In this document: piece after piece, positions 7,781-18,087 of the stretch
How positions within the stretch are numbered: position 1 is the stretch's first letter
Layout of the letters: every line of letters begins with the position of its first letter
Origin: Enterocloster aldenensis
Lineage (GTDB): Bacteria > Bacillota > Clostridia > Lachnospirales > Lachnospiraceae
Direction of reading: 5' to 3'
DNA: 64,000 bases
NCBI RefSeq assembly: GCF_003434055.1
Contig: NZ_QVEX01000010.1
Span: 54,217 to 118,216, forward strand
Made by a program: the position numbers and the translations under genes
Notes under the pieces: model-generated
What the model was told of the DNA's origin: nothing
The model's database searches: none
The model's input: the letters and a program-made list of their open reading frames with translations, nothing else

Positions 7781-9004
7781 TTACCTCCCCCTCATCAAAT
7801 CCAAACTCACAATCTCCTGCTCCAGCTTCACTCCCTGTTCCAGCATATAATCGACCACCTCCGCATAGGGCTCCATCCTTCCTAATTCCAAAAGTCTGAC
7901 CCGATCATTTTCTGAAAGCTGATGTAAGCATCTGGCATGCTCCGTGTTTTGCAGTTCACGGATTGACATGCCAAACAGCTCAAACCTCACTCCGGTGACC
8001 TCACACAAATTATGGTGAATCCAGAAACCGCCGGCATCCATATCTCCGAAATGTTCGTATCTGACATTAGGATTCGATGCATATACCAGCTTAATAAAAT
8101 CTCTCTGATAACGGTTGGTATACCCTCCCAGATAAAAGGTGACAGCGTGATCCGAATGATATCTGAGATAGGACGTCCGGTTTTCTATTGTCATGAACTT
8201 CGGCGCGTTAATTCTGACTGACTGAATATGAGTCAATTCTGATGCAAGAAACTCCACACCTTCTGCAAATCCACTGATATCGACTTCTTTTCCGGAAATG
8301 TGGATTACCGCATTTCCCTTCACACAAAGCTTCTGCGGTTCTTTTGCGATATGATAATCCAGCAGAACTTCGTCCGGCAATTCCTCCTCAAGTTTTCTGT
8401 CTGAATAGTCCCGAAGCAGCCGGCAGACAGGCTGCAGGGTTTCATTTTCAAAATACTTGGAATCTCCATACACCTTTACGGAAACCTCCCGGATATACAG
8501 TTCCTCCCGGTTCCTCTCGATAAAAGCGACCGCCTTCAGAATATCATCCAGCTCGTCAATATTACCCGGAATCTTCCGATTCTCTATACACGCGGACAAC
8601 TTCCCACATTCTTTCTTGCAGATAGCGGAAGCGTCCTGGTACCGTTCAATCAAATTCTGCAGTTTCTCAACCTTCGCATCCTTCGATATATAACCATACT
8701 GATCGGCCAGGTACTTCTCTATCTCCTGAATCTTCTCATCCACTAAATAAATGTACTTCAACTGCGTTCCAAAGGTTTCAGCCGCACTGGTTATAAATCC
8801 CCATTTAGACAGCTGCTCCACCGCTTGATTAATTTTAGAAATTTCCGCAAAGTCTCCATCATTGGCATTGTATTTTCTGTATAACTTCTCTGGTTTGAGC
8901 CGTGTTCTCCGATTTGTCTTATTATCACCGGTGTCTTTTTTGCTTTTGCGATAGTTCTCCACCAGAGAGGTCAATATTTTTTCTTCGTAGGTTAAATTCT
9001 TCAT
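7781..9004 (-). CDS. jetD: Wadjet protein JetD (Toprim nuclease)
   Basis: 407 residues. The N-terminal two thirds contain helical and winged-helix-like segments. The C-terminal DUF2220-type Toprim part shows MTIENRTS (conserved Glu) and HFGDMDAGGFWIHHN (DxD). Family knowledge: JetD is the nuclease subunit that cuts plasmids extruded by the JetABC SMC motor. It is the last gene of the jetABCD operon, 10 nt after jetC. Its stop is only a few bases from a foreign phage fragment, but the C-terminus looks complete. Confidence 0.9.
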   Translation of the reverse strand: MKNLTYEEKILTSLVENYRKSKKDTGDNKTNRRTRLKPEKLYRKYNANDGDFAEISKINQAVEQLSKWGFITSAAETFGTQLKYIYLVDEKIQEIEKYLADQYGYISKDAKVEKLQNLIERYQDASAICKKECGKLSACIENRKIPGNIDELDDILKAVAFIERNREELYIREVSVKVYGDSKYFENETLQPVCRLLRDYSDRKLEEELPDEVLLDYHIAKEPQKLCVKGNAVIHISGKEVDISGFAEGVEFLASELTHIQSVRINAPKFMTIENRTSYLRYHSDHAVTFYLGGYTNRYQRDFIKLVYASNPNVRYEHFGDMDAGGFWIHHNLCEVTGVRFELFGMSIRELQNTEHARCLHQLSENDRVRLLELGRMEPYAEVVDYMLEQGVKLEQEIVSLDLMRGR

Positions 9005-9014
9005 AAGTCAGATT

Positions 9015-12000
9015 TTATGCCCCTTTATGTATCTCAATCATCCCCATCTCCATCAGATCCGGACTGGTCCGGAGCACCGGCAGTATCACATCACACTCAT
9101 TTCCAATCAGTTCCGTCTTATCGGGTGCGCAAAAAATCATCTGCAGCTTCTGCTCCTTCATGAACCGCATCATAATCTTTACATTGGTCGGATCCATTTT
9201 GGCAAAGGGTTCGTCAATAAACACCAGTCTGGTCGAACTGCTTTTATCATTATAAATCATAAGCAGGGCAGACAATAAGATCAGCATGTACGGTATCTGC
9301 ACCTCTGCGCCTGAATTATAGCCGGACTGTCTGGAAAGCTTCGCCCTGGTAAGCACATCATTGGTCAAAAGGATTTCATAGGTCATATAGTTCCGATAGT
9401 CTGCATAATGTTCAATCTGCTCTTTATCATTGCTTTCCACAATCTGATTAATAATCTTCTTCATGTCACGCTCCAGCTCCTCCCCCTTATCATCGGAATA
9501 GGAGATCAAGGCATCGAAGGTCATCTGTCCGGACGCGGTTCCCAGTTCTTCCCGCTCCTTTAAATACCTTGCATACTCCAGTATTTTCTCATAGCGGGAG
9601 CCGTCCTTTACATACCTAACCTCAAATGCATATTGGGATTTAAACTCCAGCCGCGCCAGCTCCGCGTTGATTAGCTTTAAATCATCTCTGGCCGTCTCAC
9701 AGGACTTTAACACCGTGAGGACAAACTCATTTTTGAAAATATCTTCATAGCGTCTCGTCTGTTCTTTTAGTTTTACCTGTATTTCCTCCCTGTCATCCAT
9801 CCAAATCCGGGATTTTCTGGCCTGATAAGCCGCGATGGCGCCGTCCGTCATCGGCAACTGGTTATGGGTTGCCCTGGATGCGTTATAAGCTGCCTGACCG
9901 CCCCGCAGATTTTCACCGGCTTCCTTTAAATTACGCTCGGCTCGGGCTCTGTCCTTTAATATGCCGCCCTGTCCGGTTTTTCCATTGGCGGCGAACCGGT
10001 CATAATCCTTCACTGCCTTCGCATAAACGGCATAGCTTGCGGCCTCATATTTCTTTAAATCTTTTTGAACGGCGTTCATCCTTTCATCTGCCGCTTCATA
10101 ACTGTTTTTATTCGTCATATACAAGGTCTGCATCTCAGATTTATTCTCATACACCTTACTTCGCTCAGCTTCAACAGCCTGCAGCTCCTCCTGCAGGACT
10201 CCGACTCTCTGGGAAAGTTCCATATATTCCTGATTATGCGTCTGCGCTTCCTCCAATGCCTTTTGTTCTGTTTCTTTTCTGGCGCAGTCAAGGAGAGCCT
10301 CTTTATATTCCCTGCAGGCATCATAATTGTATTCGGCAAAAAACTCCATCTCCGTGTCCAGATAGGACTGTTTCCCCGTTTCCTCCATCAGCCGGCCCTT
10401 ATATTCCCCATAGGACTGTCTCAAATGTTCCAGACACTTCACAGCCTTAATCCGGTTTATCTCTATAGACTCCTGGCCCAGGCAGTAAAATCTGATATTA
10501 TGAAAATTCAGGAAATAACTGTCCATGGCGACAGATACTCTTCCTTCTTTTGACATGGCGTTTTCATGATTTCTCACCTGGTCCATGGCAACGGCATGAA
10601 ATCTGCCCAGCTGATAATTGAAATACTGCTTCGCCACCGGATTTCTCACCTCGATAAACTGAACAACGGAATCCTCCTCTGGAAGCACCTGTTTCTTCAT
10701 CAAAAGCTTTGTGTTGAACAGATGGGCATACTTATATTTTGATGCATTCAGCACATCGTCCGCAATATCGTAATATTCCGGCTCCACAAGAATCGTGTAT
10801 CTTCGTCTCCCCAGATATCCTTCAATGGAATCCCGCCAGTCTTCATTCTGAAGGCCCAGCACATATTCGCACGCAAATCTGGCCTCTGATTGGATTCCTC
10901 TTTTTTCAAACTCACGGTTAATCTCATTCTTTAAGGCAACCGAGTCCGGTATCTCCGAAAAAGTCGTCTTTCTGGCCTCGCAGTCATCAATAATCTTCTG
11001 ACACCGCTCCTGCTCCCCCTGGTTTTCCCGTATCGCGTCCTTAATTCTTGTCACCTGGCTAAGAATCTCATCTCTGCGGCTTTTGATTTCCCGCAGGAAA
11101 TCAGCCACGCTGCTTTCTTTCTGAACCTTAGTCACGCTTTCTTCCGTTAAGGAGGAAAGAATTTCCTGTCCCGGCACCTGGTACTGTTCCTTTACAAACC
11201 ATGCCATCAGCTCGCTGATTTTTGTCTGAAAGCCGCAAAGCGCTTCTTTCTCTTTCTGTAAGCGTTCCTTTTCCTTCTGCGCCTTCTGGAAAGCCTCCTC
11301 AGCGTCCGCGATTGCCTTCGCGCAATCCATGGAATCCCGCTGAGTTTTTGCAGCGTTATATGCCTCTCTTGTCTCTTTCTCCCGTGCCGCAATGACCTCC
11401 AGCCTCTTCTCATCCTCGGCAATCTGTCTTTTTGCAATATCCATATTTCTAGAGGCCTCTTCCAGCCTCTTCTTACTGTTGACGAAATCCCTGTAAGCAA
11501 TCTTTATATCATCTGCCAAAATAACATTTTTTGCTCTCTGAAGCTCGTCAAACCGTGCAATAATCTCTTCCAGTTCCCGGATTTCCTTATCAATAATCTC
11601 AAAATTAGCTGTCAGGGTATCTATGTTATTCTTCGCATCCACTAATTTAGAAAAATCAACCTTCTTTTTTTCCAGTACGCTTTCACGGATAAACTGGTCG
11701 ATTTTGGCATTGGGGTCATAGGACATAATACTGCGCAGCTTACGCCGGAAGGCTCCCAGCTGCTCCTCATTCAGCCGCAAGCCTGTCCTTTGCATGAACC
11801 TGGAAAGGCCCTCTTTTACGTCCATCATCTTAAGGCCGTAAGTCCTTTGAAGCTCCGCCGTGCTGTATGGAAGCATCTGTCCGTCCTGCTCATAGATATG
11901 AGCCACCTGAGCCAAGGTCTGTTTCTCAATAATATATCTCTGCGTCTTAAACCCATTGCCGGCATCTGTATCGATGACTGTTCCCAGAATAAAGCGACTC

Positions 12001-12311
12001 CCAAGCTTTGCATCCTCCATCTCAAGGACAATGTGGGTGTATACGTTGGGCATCTTGTCCGCCGGTCTCATATAGGTGCCGGCCGTCGCATCCAGCAATC
12101 CCCTGGTGTAAGAAGGCACCGTCCGGCTGCCTTTATTTTCCGTTGATTTGTTGAACACAGTATCACCATACAGCGCATACTTAATGGCATCCAAAAAAAC
12201 AGATTTTCCATTTCCATTCTTTCCGGCAATCAGAGTAAAGAAGCCCACCGGAACCGTGATCTGGCTAAATCCGTACCAATTAATCAGGCGAACCTGCTTC
12301 AGCTCTACCAT
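9015..12311 (-). CDS. jetC: Wadjet protein JetC (SMC/MukB-like ATPase)
   Basis: 1098 residues, standard for JetC. An N-terminal ATP-binding half has Walker A GKNGNGKS (about residues 30-37). Long coiled coils (about 220-460 and 640-900) flank a hinge-like centre. The C-terminal half has SGYNSGAEVQIPYML as signature region and LVFIDEPFAKMD as Walker B. Family knowledge: JetC is the condensin-like loop-extruding motor that recognises small circular DNA. The start shares one base with the jetB stop (TAATG), giving tight coupling. Several long antisense frames here are shadows. Confidence 0.95.
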   Translation of the reverse strand: MVELKQVRLINWYGFSQITVPVGFFTLIAGKNGNGKSVFLDAIKYALYGDTVFNKSTENKGSRTVPSYTRGLLDATAGTYMRPADKMPNVYTHIVLEMEDAKLGSRFILGTVIDTDAGNGFKTQRYIIEKQTLAQVAHIYEQDGQMLPYSTAELQRTYGLKMMDVKEGLSRFMQRTGLRLNEEQLGAFRRKLRSIMSYDPNAKIDQFIRESVLEKKKVDFSKLVDAKNNIDTLTANFEIIDKEIRELEEIIARFDELQRAKNVILADDIKIAYRDFVNSKKRLEEASRNMDIAKRQIAEDEKRLEVIAAREKETREAYNAAKTQRDSMDCAKAIADAEEAFQKAQKEKERLQKEKEALCGFQTKISELMAWFVKEQYQVPGQEILSSLTEESVTKVQKESSVADFLREIKSRRDEILSQVTRIKDAIRENQGEQERCQKIIDDCEARKTTFSEIPDSVALKNEINREFEKRGIQSEARFACEYVLGLQNEDWRDSIEGYLGRRRYTILVEPEYYDIADDVLNASKYKYAHLFNTKLLMKKQVLPEEDSVVQFIEVRNPVAKQYFNYQLGRFHAVAMDQVRNHENAMSKEGRVSVAMDSYFLNFHNIRFYCLGQESIEINRIKAVKCLEHLRQSYGEYKGRLMEETGKQSYLDTEMEFFAEYNYDACREYKEALLDCARKETEQKALEEAQTHNQEYMELSQRVGVLQEELQAVEAERSKVYENKSEMQTLYMTNKNSYEAADERMNAVQKDLKKYEAASYAVYAKAVKDYDRFAANGKTGQGGILKDRARAERNLKEAGENLRGGQAAYNASRATHNQLPMTDGAIAAYQARKSRIWMDDREEIQVKLKEQTRRYEDIFKNEFVLTVLKSCETARDDLKLINAELARLEFKSQYAFEVRYVKDGSRYEKILEYARYLKEREELGTASGQMTFDALISYSDDKGEELERDMKKIINQIVESNDKEQIEHYADYRNYMTYEILLTNDVLTRAKLSRQSGYNSGAEVQIPYMLILLSALLMIYNDKSSSTRLVFIDEPFAKMDPTNVKIMMRFMKEQKLQMIFCAPDKTELIGNECDVILPVLRTSPDLMEMGMIEIHKGA

Positions 12312-12952
12312 TACCCGTCCTCCTCTTCCTCTCTGCCACCCTCCGTTGGTTCTTCCCCAGCCCCATCAGGAGCATTCTTCCTGTATTCTGCTGTTACCGT
12401 CTGGAACTGGGCGATATCCCAGCCGAACTGCAGAGATGGATATAATGTAATCAGCGCATCCTCGGATTCATCTTTTACATCATAGTCAACCAAATTATAC
12501 TTTTTAAACAGCTTCATTGCTGCAGACAGCTTCGTCTTATCCACATCCACCTCATAGGCTTTCATCTTATCAATTAAATCCCCCCGCAGCACCAGATTCC
12601 CGTCGCTGTAACCAAGATTCTCCAAATAGACCTCCCACAGCACAAGAAGCAGATGGTATTGTTCCGTGGTAAACGAAACAACATTGGCGCGTTTTAGTCC
12701 TACCGCCTCCTCGTCGGCTTCATGAGGTTTGAGCATCGCAATTCTCACATTGGTATCAACCAGCACATCAAACCCAATCATACGAAGGTAGTCCGAGATA
12801 TCCTGCTGATTGGATTCTCTTGAAATAAATGCATACAGCTTTTCATCCTTCTCCTCCACGATAAAGGTAGAATCCAGAAGCTTTCGGATGCAGCGTTTAA
12901 ACCAAATCGTGTTTTCTTCCTTTATGGAAATATTTAATTTGATATCACTCAT
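12311..12952 (-). CDS. jetB: Wadjet protein JetB (DUF4194)
   Basis: 213 residues with the DUF4194 layout: an N-terminal helical part, LYAFISRESNQQDISDYLRM, then a winged helix (VDVDKTKLSAAMKLFKKYNL) and a polar acidic tail (EEPTEGGREEEEDG). Family knowledge: JetB is the KITE-like subunit that bridges kleisin JetA and motor JetC. It starts directly after the jetA stop codon and overlaps jetC by one base. Confidence 0.9.
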   Translation of the reverse strand: MSDIKLNISIKEENTIWFKRCIRKLLDSTFIVEEKDEKLYAFISRESNQQDISDYLRMIGFDVLVDTNVRIAMLKPHEADEEAVGLKRANVVSFTTEQYHLLLVLWEVYLENLGYSDGNLVLRGDLIDKMKAYEVDVDKTKLSAAMKLFKKYNLVDYDVKDESEDALITLYPSLQFGWDIAQFQTVTAEYRKNAPDGAGEEPTEGGREEEEDG

Positions 12953-14377
12953 TTATCTTTTCCTTTTTATTCTAATCTTACTGATGGTTGCCACCTCTGT
13001 TTCAATAATCCCATCTAAAAAATCCACTTCAAAGGGAAATTCACCGCTCCCGGAATAAATGATGCCAGCGGCCATCATCATAGCGTCATCCCTGGTCCGA
13101 ATTATGGTTTTATCCGGTATGACGCTTTCTTTCTTTAATAATAATTCATCAAAATAACCGGCAGCTTGTCTGACCCCATACCGATCCGGATACTCATATA
13201 AAAGTTCTCTCGTAAGCCTTGCTTTATCCTCCTCCGTCAAAGAACTGGTAAGAATCGCCCCACTCTTCGTATTTGGTTTTCGCTTCCGCCTCCGCTCGAT
13301 GGATTTTCTGCCGATATATTTATAGGACTGCAAATTAAAACAGCCGGAAACGTTCTCCAGAAATTCTCTCCTTTCATCCTCGCCATAATCCTTCATTGTC
13401 ATCAGCAGATCGTTTAAATAGGTCTGCATATTAATGCTATTGCTTAGCACCATAAGGATCCTAGTGGAATAAAGGCTGTAATAGGTGTTGATTTTTTTAT
13501 CAATATAATCCACCTCTTTGACATAGTCATAATTAATAAAACTCCTGACCTGATTAAGCTGACCGTCCACCTGCTCCCGAGCTTTGATTTCATCTACATG
13601 ATGGAGACTCTGATACTCTTTTATCATGTTCTCATAGACTTCTGTTTTTCTGATTTTCCGAAGCATCTTTTCAATTTCTTCAATATAGCCCGGAATCAAA
13701 CCATCCTTCTTTATAAAAAAATAGTCATGAAAGAAAGACTCCATTATCTCGTCTCTTAACATGAACTGTCCTAATTCATTTGTCTCCGTCATCTTAATGA
13801 CCATCCGCATAATAGAGCGGATGCTGTCCTTCAGCATGAGAAGTTCATTTTTCAAATCTGATACGCTGTCCACCGTCGGAACGAGAATACTCGAATATGG
13901 CCGGTGCGTTCTTCCATGATCTACAATAAAAGCAGAATGTAAAATATCATAAATTGAAAAAATATGGTTCGTCAATACAGCGCTGCTGTCGCGATTGAAA
14001 ATTCGCTCTATGGAATCAATCATCTTTCGGCAGTAGGGCGTGACCGTAGCGATATTATCTCCGTTTCTTCCAATCTCTTTTTCCGAAAGCCAACCACAAT
14101 GTCTAAAATATCTTAAAATGGCGCCTGCATTCTCCATCTCCGTTTTTCTGCCGCTGATATGCGCCTCAGCCTCTCCGCCATTCTCCTCATCCTCAACTAC
14201 ATAGGCGCAATTCCTGAAATAGAGAACTAACGTATCCCTGGCGTCTGCCTCGTAGAGAAGTGGAATCGATTTTGATTTTTCCATGAGTTGTAAGATGCAT
14301 TCATAGTAAATTTTTTTATTCTTACAACAAAGCGGATTAAAAAAGTACTCATATGCGGCGTTGTCAAACAGTACCAT
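12953..14377 (-). CDS. jetA: Wadjet protein JetA (kleisin-like, DUF5716 type)
   Basis: 474 residues, beginning VLFDNAAYEYFFNPLCCKN. ATG at 14377 follows GGAGGGGG. The sequence resembles the DUF5716 variety of JetA rather than the DUF3375 variety, so this is probably a type II or III system; the type is not settled from sequence alone. Family knowledge: a MukF-like kleisin with winged-helix ends that closes the SMC ring. It is first in the operon, so the promoter must lie in 14378-14770. Confidence 0.9.
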   Translation of the reverse strand: MVLFDNAAYEYFFNPLCCKNKKIYYECILQLMEKSKSIPLLYEADARDTLVLYFRNCAYVVEDEENGGEAEAHISGRKTEMENAGAILRYFRHCGWLSEKEIGRNGDNIATVTPYCRKMIDSIERIFNRDSSAVLTNHIFSIYDILHSAFIVDHGRTHRPYSSILVPTVDSVSDLKNELLMLKDSIRSIMRMVIKMTETNELGQFMLRDEIMESFFHDYFFIKKDGLIPGYIEEIEKMLRKIRKTEVYENMIKEYQSLHHVDEIKAREQVDGQLNQVRSFINYDYVKEVDYIDKKINTYYSLYSTRILMVLSNSINMQTYLNDLLMTMKDYGEDERREFLENVSGCFNLQSYKYIGRKSIERRRKRKPNTKSGAILTSSLTEEDKARLTRELLYEYPDRYGVRQAAGYFDELLLKKESVIPDKTIIRTRDDAMMMAAGIIYSGSGEFPFEVDFLDGIIETEVATISKIRIKRKR

Positions 14378-14774
14378 TGCCCCCTCCTGTTTTCATGAGT
14401 TCATTCGTGTTTTTCTTTATTTTATCATTCTGTCCCGGTGTAGCCGATTAAAGTTCTACTTGATTTCCTTATCAGCCTCCACTCTCCGTAGATATTTCAG
14501 GACGCCATCCACACTGCAAAAGCCGCTAGAACAGTTTTTAAAATCATGCACCGATTTCGACTCAATCACCTCCCCACCTCACCCTTTCTGCTGCAACGGG
14601 ACGATAAACTTGCAGTGGATAGGCACCGTATTACATCAAAAATCTTCCCCTTTTTAAATATCCACATTCACTACTTTCCAATATCCAGACTTATTGGGGC
14701 CAATCCGTTCGATAAAACCATATAATATATTAAATAAATATGATTCCTTTTCCGGGAACTTCATAAGATTTTCC
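14378..14774. other. Intergenic region upstream of jetA
   Basis: About 400 bp with no convincing gene. A 37-codon minus-strand frame (14456-14569, GTG start, GGGAGG nearby) is open but matches nothing I recognise. It may be debris. The Wadjet promoter should be here, but no clear -35/-10 pair was found. Confidence 0.4.
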
Positions 14775-14942
14775 TTACCAGATCAAATTCTGATATACCG
14801 TTCCCGTGAATAGGCTGTTGGAAATAGCAGATTTATATTCTCCCAGTTCATCCGGCTTATACCAATTTTCTTTAAACTCAAACCATTCATATGCTGAATC
14901 ATATTGGCATAATTCATTAATATCTTCCATTACATTACTCAT
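14775..14942 (-). pseudogene. AlbA_2 (Schlafen-type) domain protein, N-terminal fragment
   Basis: The frame reads MEDINELCQYDSAYEWFEFK then ENWYKPDELGEYKSAISNS before it degenerates and stops. This is the opening of the AlbA_2 putative DNA-binding domain found in ATP-binding regulators and Schlafen-like proteins. Only about 55 codons survive. The start at 14942 is the likely original one. Confidence 0.5.
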
Positions 14943-15175
14943 TCTTGCTTTCCCTTGCACGGCCAACTTTATTACCCTCTTTATCACCCATTAATTATAT
15001 CACATATGGGTAATCAAATGAGTGATAAATTTTTTATCTATCATTTTCTATTTTCAGCAATAAACTATTTCCTCATTTTCGACACAATTCCACGCAGACT
15101 TCGCAATTTGTTGAGTGGATGATAATGATGGCGGGAGGGCATAATTATCCCCAAGCGGAAACGGTATAATTATTT

Positions 15176-16219
15176 TTACATGTCACTTTGGTCCGCTTGA
15201 TGTTCTAATTCTAACAAATACTTATCATAGTCTGACATAAATAAGCGATCCTGAACAATGCGATATTTTTCAAACTCCGTCTCTGCATGAAGCTTTGCCT
15301 GCTCTGCACTGACTTTTCCCGGCCCCATAAGAAGTTCATTTCCATTAAACTCCAGGAATCCGTCAAGGCGCTTTGCCCAATCCTCCATACTCATCGGTAT
15401 TCTTCGTTCCGCCTGTAACTCCGCATAGTCGAGATATAGTGAAACGATTCTCTGTAAATAGGACATTTCCTTTTCGCTCAGATAATTCTTAGCAAAAGTA
15501 ACATCTGCTTTGACAATTTTCCCATCTGGCGCTGATTCCCACGTTGTCAGGCCCATATGTTCTTTTTCGGCATTTGCACGCTCTACAATCAATTCCGCTG
15601 CTGTATGCCGATGTACGGCCCAATGCATCTTATTCTGTACCATTTTGAAAAACTGCCGGGTAGTCTTGGCATCTTTGTCGTAATCAAACGCTGTGGCATA
15701 GAGATCTGTAACCTTCTGATAAAATTTTCGCTCGGACAGGCGTATCTCACGAATATTTTCAAGCTGACGTTCAAAGTATTCATCGGTGAACATATGCCCT
15801 TTTTTCAGGCGCTCTTTGTCCATCGTCCATCCTTGAATTGTATAATCCTTTACAATCTGACCAGCCCATTTGCGGAATCTTACGGCGCGGTCGTTGTTCA
15901 CTTTAAAGCCAACGGCAATGATTGCCTGTAAGTTATAATGTTTCGTACTGTAGGATTTACCATCCGAGGCAGTTATTAAGTATTTCTTAATAACTGATTC
16001 CTCTACCAGCTCATTATCTTCAAATATCCTTTTAAGGTGCTGATTGATTGCCGATACAGAAACATCATATAAGGTTGCCATCATTTTCTGCGTCAGCCAA
16101 ATGTTCTCGTCTTCATAGCGCATCTCAAAACTATCTGAGTTACTACCTGTAGATGCTACATATGTTAAATACTCTGCGGCTGAGCAGTGTATTGTAATCT
16201 CTTTCTTCTTGTTTGTCAT
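15176..16219 (-). CDS. RhuM family protein
   Basis: 347 residues, the full length of the virulence RhuM family. Landmarks: an N-terminal HTH-like part (ENIWLTQKMMATLYDVSVSA, INQHLKRIFEDNEL), the block KHYNLQAIIAVGFKVNNDRA and RFRKWAGQIVKDYTIQGW, and a C-terminal helical region with WAKRLDGFLEFN. ATG at 16219 has AGGAAAAG upstream. Family knowledge: the role is not established; members are frequent on genomic islands. Its place beside Wadjet fits an accessory region. Confidence 0.9.
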   Translation of the reverse strand: MTNKKKEITIHCSAAEYLTYVASTGSNSDSFEMRYEDENIWLTQKMMATLYDVSVSAINQHLKRIFEDNELVEESVIKKYLITASDGKSYSTKHYNLQAIIAVGFKVNNDRAVRFRKWAGQIVKDYTIQGWTMDKERLKKGHMFTDEYFERQLENIREIRLSERKFYQKVTDLYATAFDYDKDAKTTRQFFKMVQNKMHWAVHRHTAAELIVERANAEKEHMGLTTWESAPDGKIVKADVTFAKNYLSEKEMSYLQRIVSLYLDYAELQAERRIPMSMEDWAKRLDGFLEFNGNELLMGPGKVSAEQAKLHAETEFEKYRIVQDRLFMSDYDKYLLELEHQADQSDM

Positions 16220-16392
16220 AATTTCTTTTCCTCAATAAATAGTTCTCTCAACCTATAATTTAAATGCGTAATCACATTATCTAAATCACAATCCGCTCTT
16301 TACAAACCCTTTTCTCAAAATCACCATTATATTTCATCTAGCTGTTTTAAAAAGTATTCACCAGTTTGAGGTTAATATATCTTATTATCCAT

Positions 16393-17778
16393 TTATATTT
16401 TCTTTAAAAGACAGACTGTCTCCACATTCCCCGTCCCAGGAAACATATCCACCGCGCACCCCTTCTCCATCCGGTATCCTTTCTCCTGCAGCACCACCAA
16501 ATCCCTGACCAGGCTGGTAGGCTTACATGAAATATATACAATCCGGTCCACCCCAAATTCAATTATCTTTCCCAATGCCTTTGGATGGATTCCATCCCTT
16601 GGCGGGTCCACCACAATCAAATCCGGCTTATCCTCCAGGCCGTCAATCACCTTCAGCACATCCCCTGCCACAAATTCACAGTTATCCAGCCCGTTGAGTC
16701 CGGCATTCACCTTTGCTGCTTCTACCGCTTCCTCAACGATTTCCACTCCCACCACTTTTTTAGCCACAGGCGCCAGTATCTGGGCAATGGTGCCTGTGCC
16801 GCTGTAAAGGTCAAACACTACCTTATCCTTTGTCTCCCCTACAAAACCGCGGGCCGTGTCATACAGCACCTCCGCCCCCATGGAGTTGGTCTGGAAAAAG
16901 GAAAATGGGGAAATCCTGAACCGAAGTCCCAACAGTTCCTCATTAAAATAGTCCTGTCCATAAAGAATATGGGTTGCATCACTCTGTACCACATCGGCAA
17001 GGGAGTCATTCTCCGTATGAAGGATTCCCGCAAACTTCCCGTCAACAGGCAAGGACAGCAGACGTTCCTTCCACTCAGATAACACAGCCGCCTCATCCCT
17101 GCCGCCCAAATACTCTCTCTGGGTGCTGGTAACCAGGTCCACCAAGATTTCGCCTGTCTTTACGGCCCTGCGCACCAGCAGATGACGGAGATACCCCTTG
17201 TGCTGCAATTTCTTATAAAATGCAGTCCCAAGTTCCTCAAAGTATTCCTTTGTAGCCACCAGGATCCGGCAAAAGTCCGGGTGCACAATCTGGCAGTCCG
17301 GTGTTGTGACAATATCATAAAAACTTCCCCGCCTGTGCATTCCCAGGGCCAGCGGCCCGTCCTTTACCTCATCCCCAAAGGAAAATTCCATCTTGTTGCG
17401 GTATCCCTTTTCCAGCGGGCTGGCCTTGATTCCCATAAACTCATAGCTGCCTGGTTCCACTACGCTGTCTAAGAGTGATTTCACCTGGCCTTCCTTGATT
17501 TTCAGCTGTGCTTCATAAGGAAGGCTCTGGTAAATGCAGCCTCCGCACAGACCAAAATGAGGACATGCGTGTTCTGGCAATTCAAGAGGTGAACGCTCCA
17601 AAACTTCCAACACCCTTGCCTCGGATTTACCTTTCCTCCTCTTTGTAATCACACATTGGATTTTCTGCCCCGGAACTGCATTTTTCACCACCACACGTTC
17701 CCCATCTATCATAAGGATTCCTTTATTAGGAAAATCTATCTTTTCCACAATTCCTTCATAAATCTCGCCTTTTTTCAT
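16393..17778 (-). CDS. rlmD: 23S rRNA (uracil-C5)-methyltransferase, RlmD/RumA type
   Basis: About 461 residues. The order is a TRAM RNA-binding domain (about 1-60), Fe-S cysteines (CPHFGLCGGC), and a Rossmann methylase with DLYSGTGTIAQILAP, VVDPPRDGIHPKAL and the catalytic Cys in VYISCKPTSLVRDL. Family knowledge: forms m5U in 23S rRNA using SAM. I prefer ATG 17778 (KKGEIYEGIVEKI) over the longer frame from 17841 because the TRAM domain starts there and ACGGAG lies upstream. Confidence 0.9.
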   Translation of the reverse strand: MKKGEIYEGIVEKIDFPNKGILMIDGERVVVKNAVPGQKIQCVITKRRKGKSEARVLEVLERSPLELPEHACPHFGLCGGCIYQSLPYEAQLKIKEGQVKSLLDSVVEPGSYEFMGIKASPLEKGYRNKMEFSFGDEVKDGPLALGMHRRGSFYDIVTTPDCQIVHPDFCRILVATKEYFEELGTAFYKKLQHKGYLRHLLVRRAVKTGEILVDLVTSTQREYLGGRDEAAVLSEWKERLLSLPVDGKFAGILHTENDSLADVVQSDATHILYGQDYFNEELLGLRFRISPFSFFQTNSMGAEVLYDTARGFVGETKDKVVFDLYSGTGTIAQILAPVAKKVVGVEIVEEAVEAAKVNAGLNGLDNCEFVAGDVLKVIDGLEDKPDLIVVDPPRDGIHPKALGKIIEFGVDRIVYISCKPTSLVRDLVVLQEKGYRMEKGCAVDMFPGTGNVETVCLLKKI

Positions 17779-18087
17779 TCCGTTATCTCCGTTTCTGTTA
17801 TAATTCTCCTGCTCTATCACTTGCGTCTTCCATTTTTTCATCGTCTCATTATATCATGTCCTTAAAAACACATCAAGTTATCATATCCGGCCTGCTGCCC
17901 CACTCATTGCGTATATGCTTCCGCACCCATCGCTACATACACTTCCACCCCACTGCTGCACTCATTGCCGCACCATCCATTCCCCATCCCATCCATACTG
18001 AGTCCCGGTTCCTCGCACAAAATCACCCACATGACAGGAAAGCCCAAAGAAAAGGCCCTATAATCAACAGAACCTTCCTTGTAACTG

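Noticed and set aside
7175..7885. 236-codon plus-strand open frame
   Set aside because: It runs antisense across the tail protein and jetD end, has no ribosome site and a composition typical of a shadow frame.
9869..10553. Long plus-strand frames inside jetC
   Set aside because: They are antisense to a clear coiled-coil ATPase gene and have no start signals.
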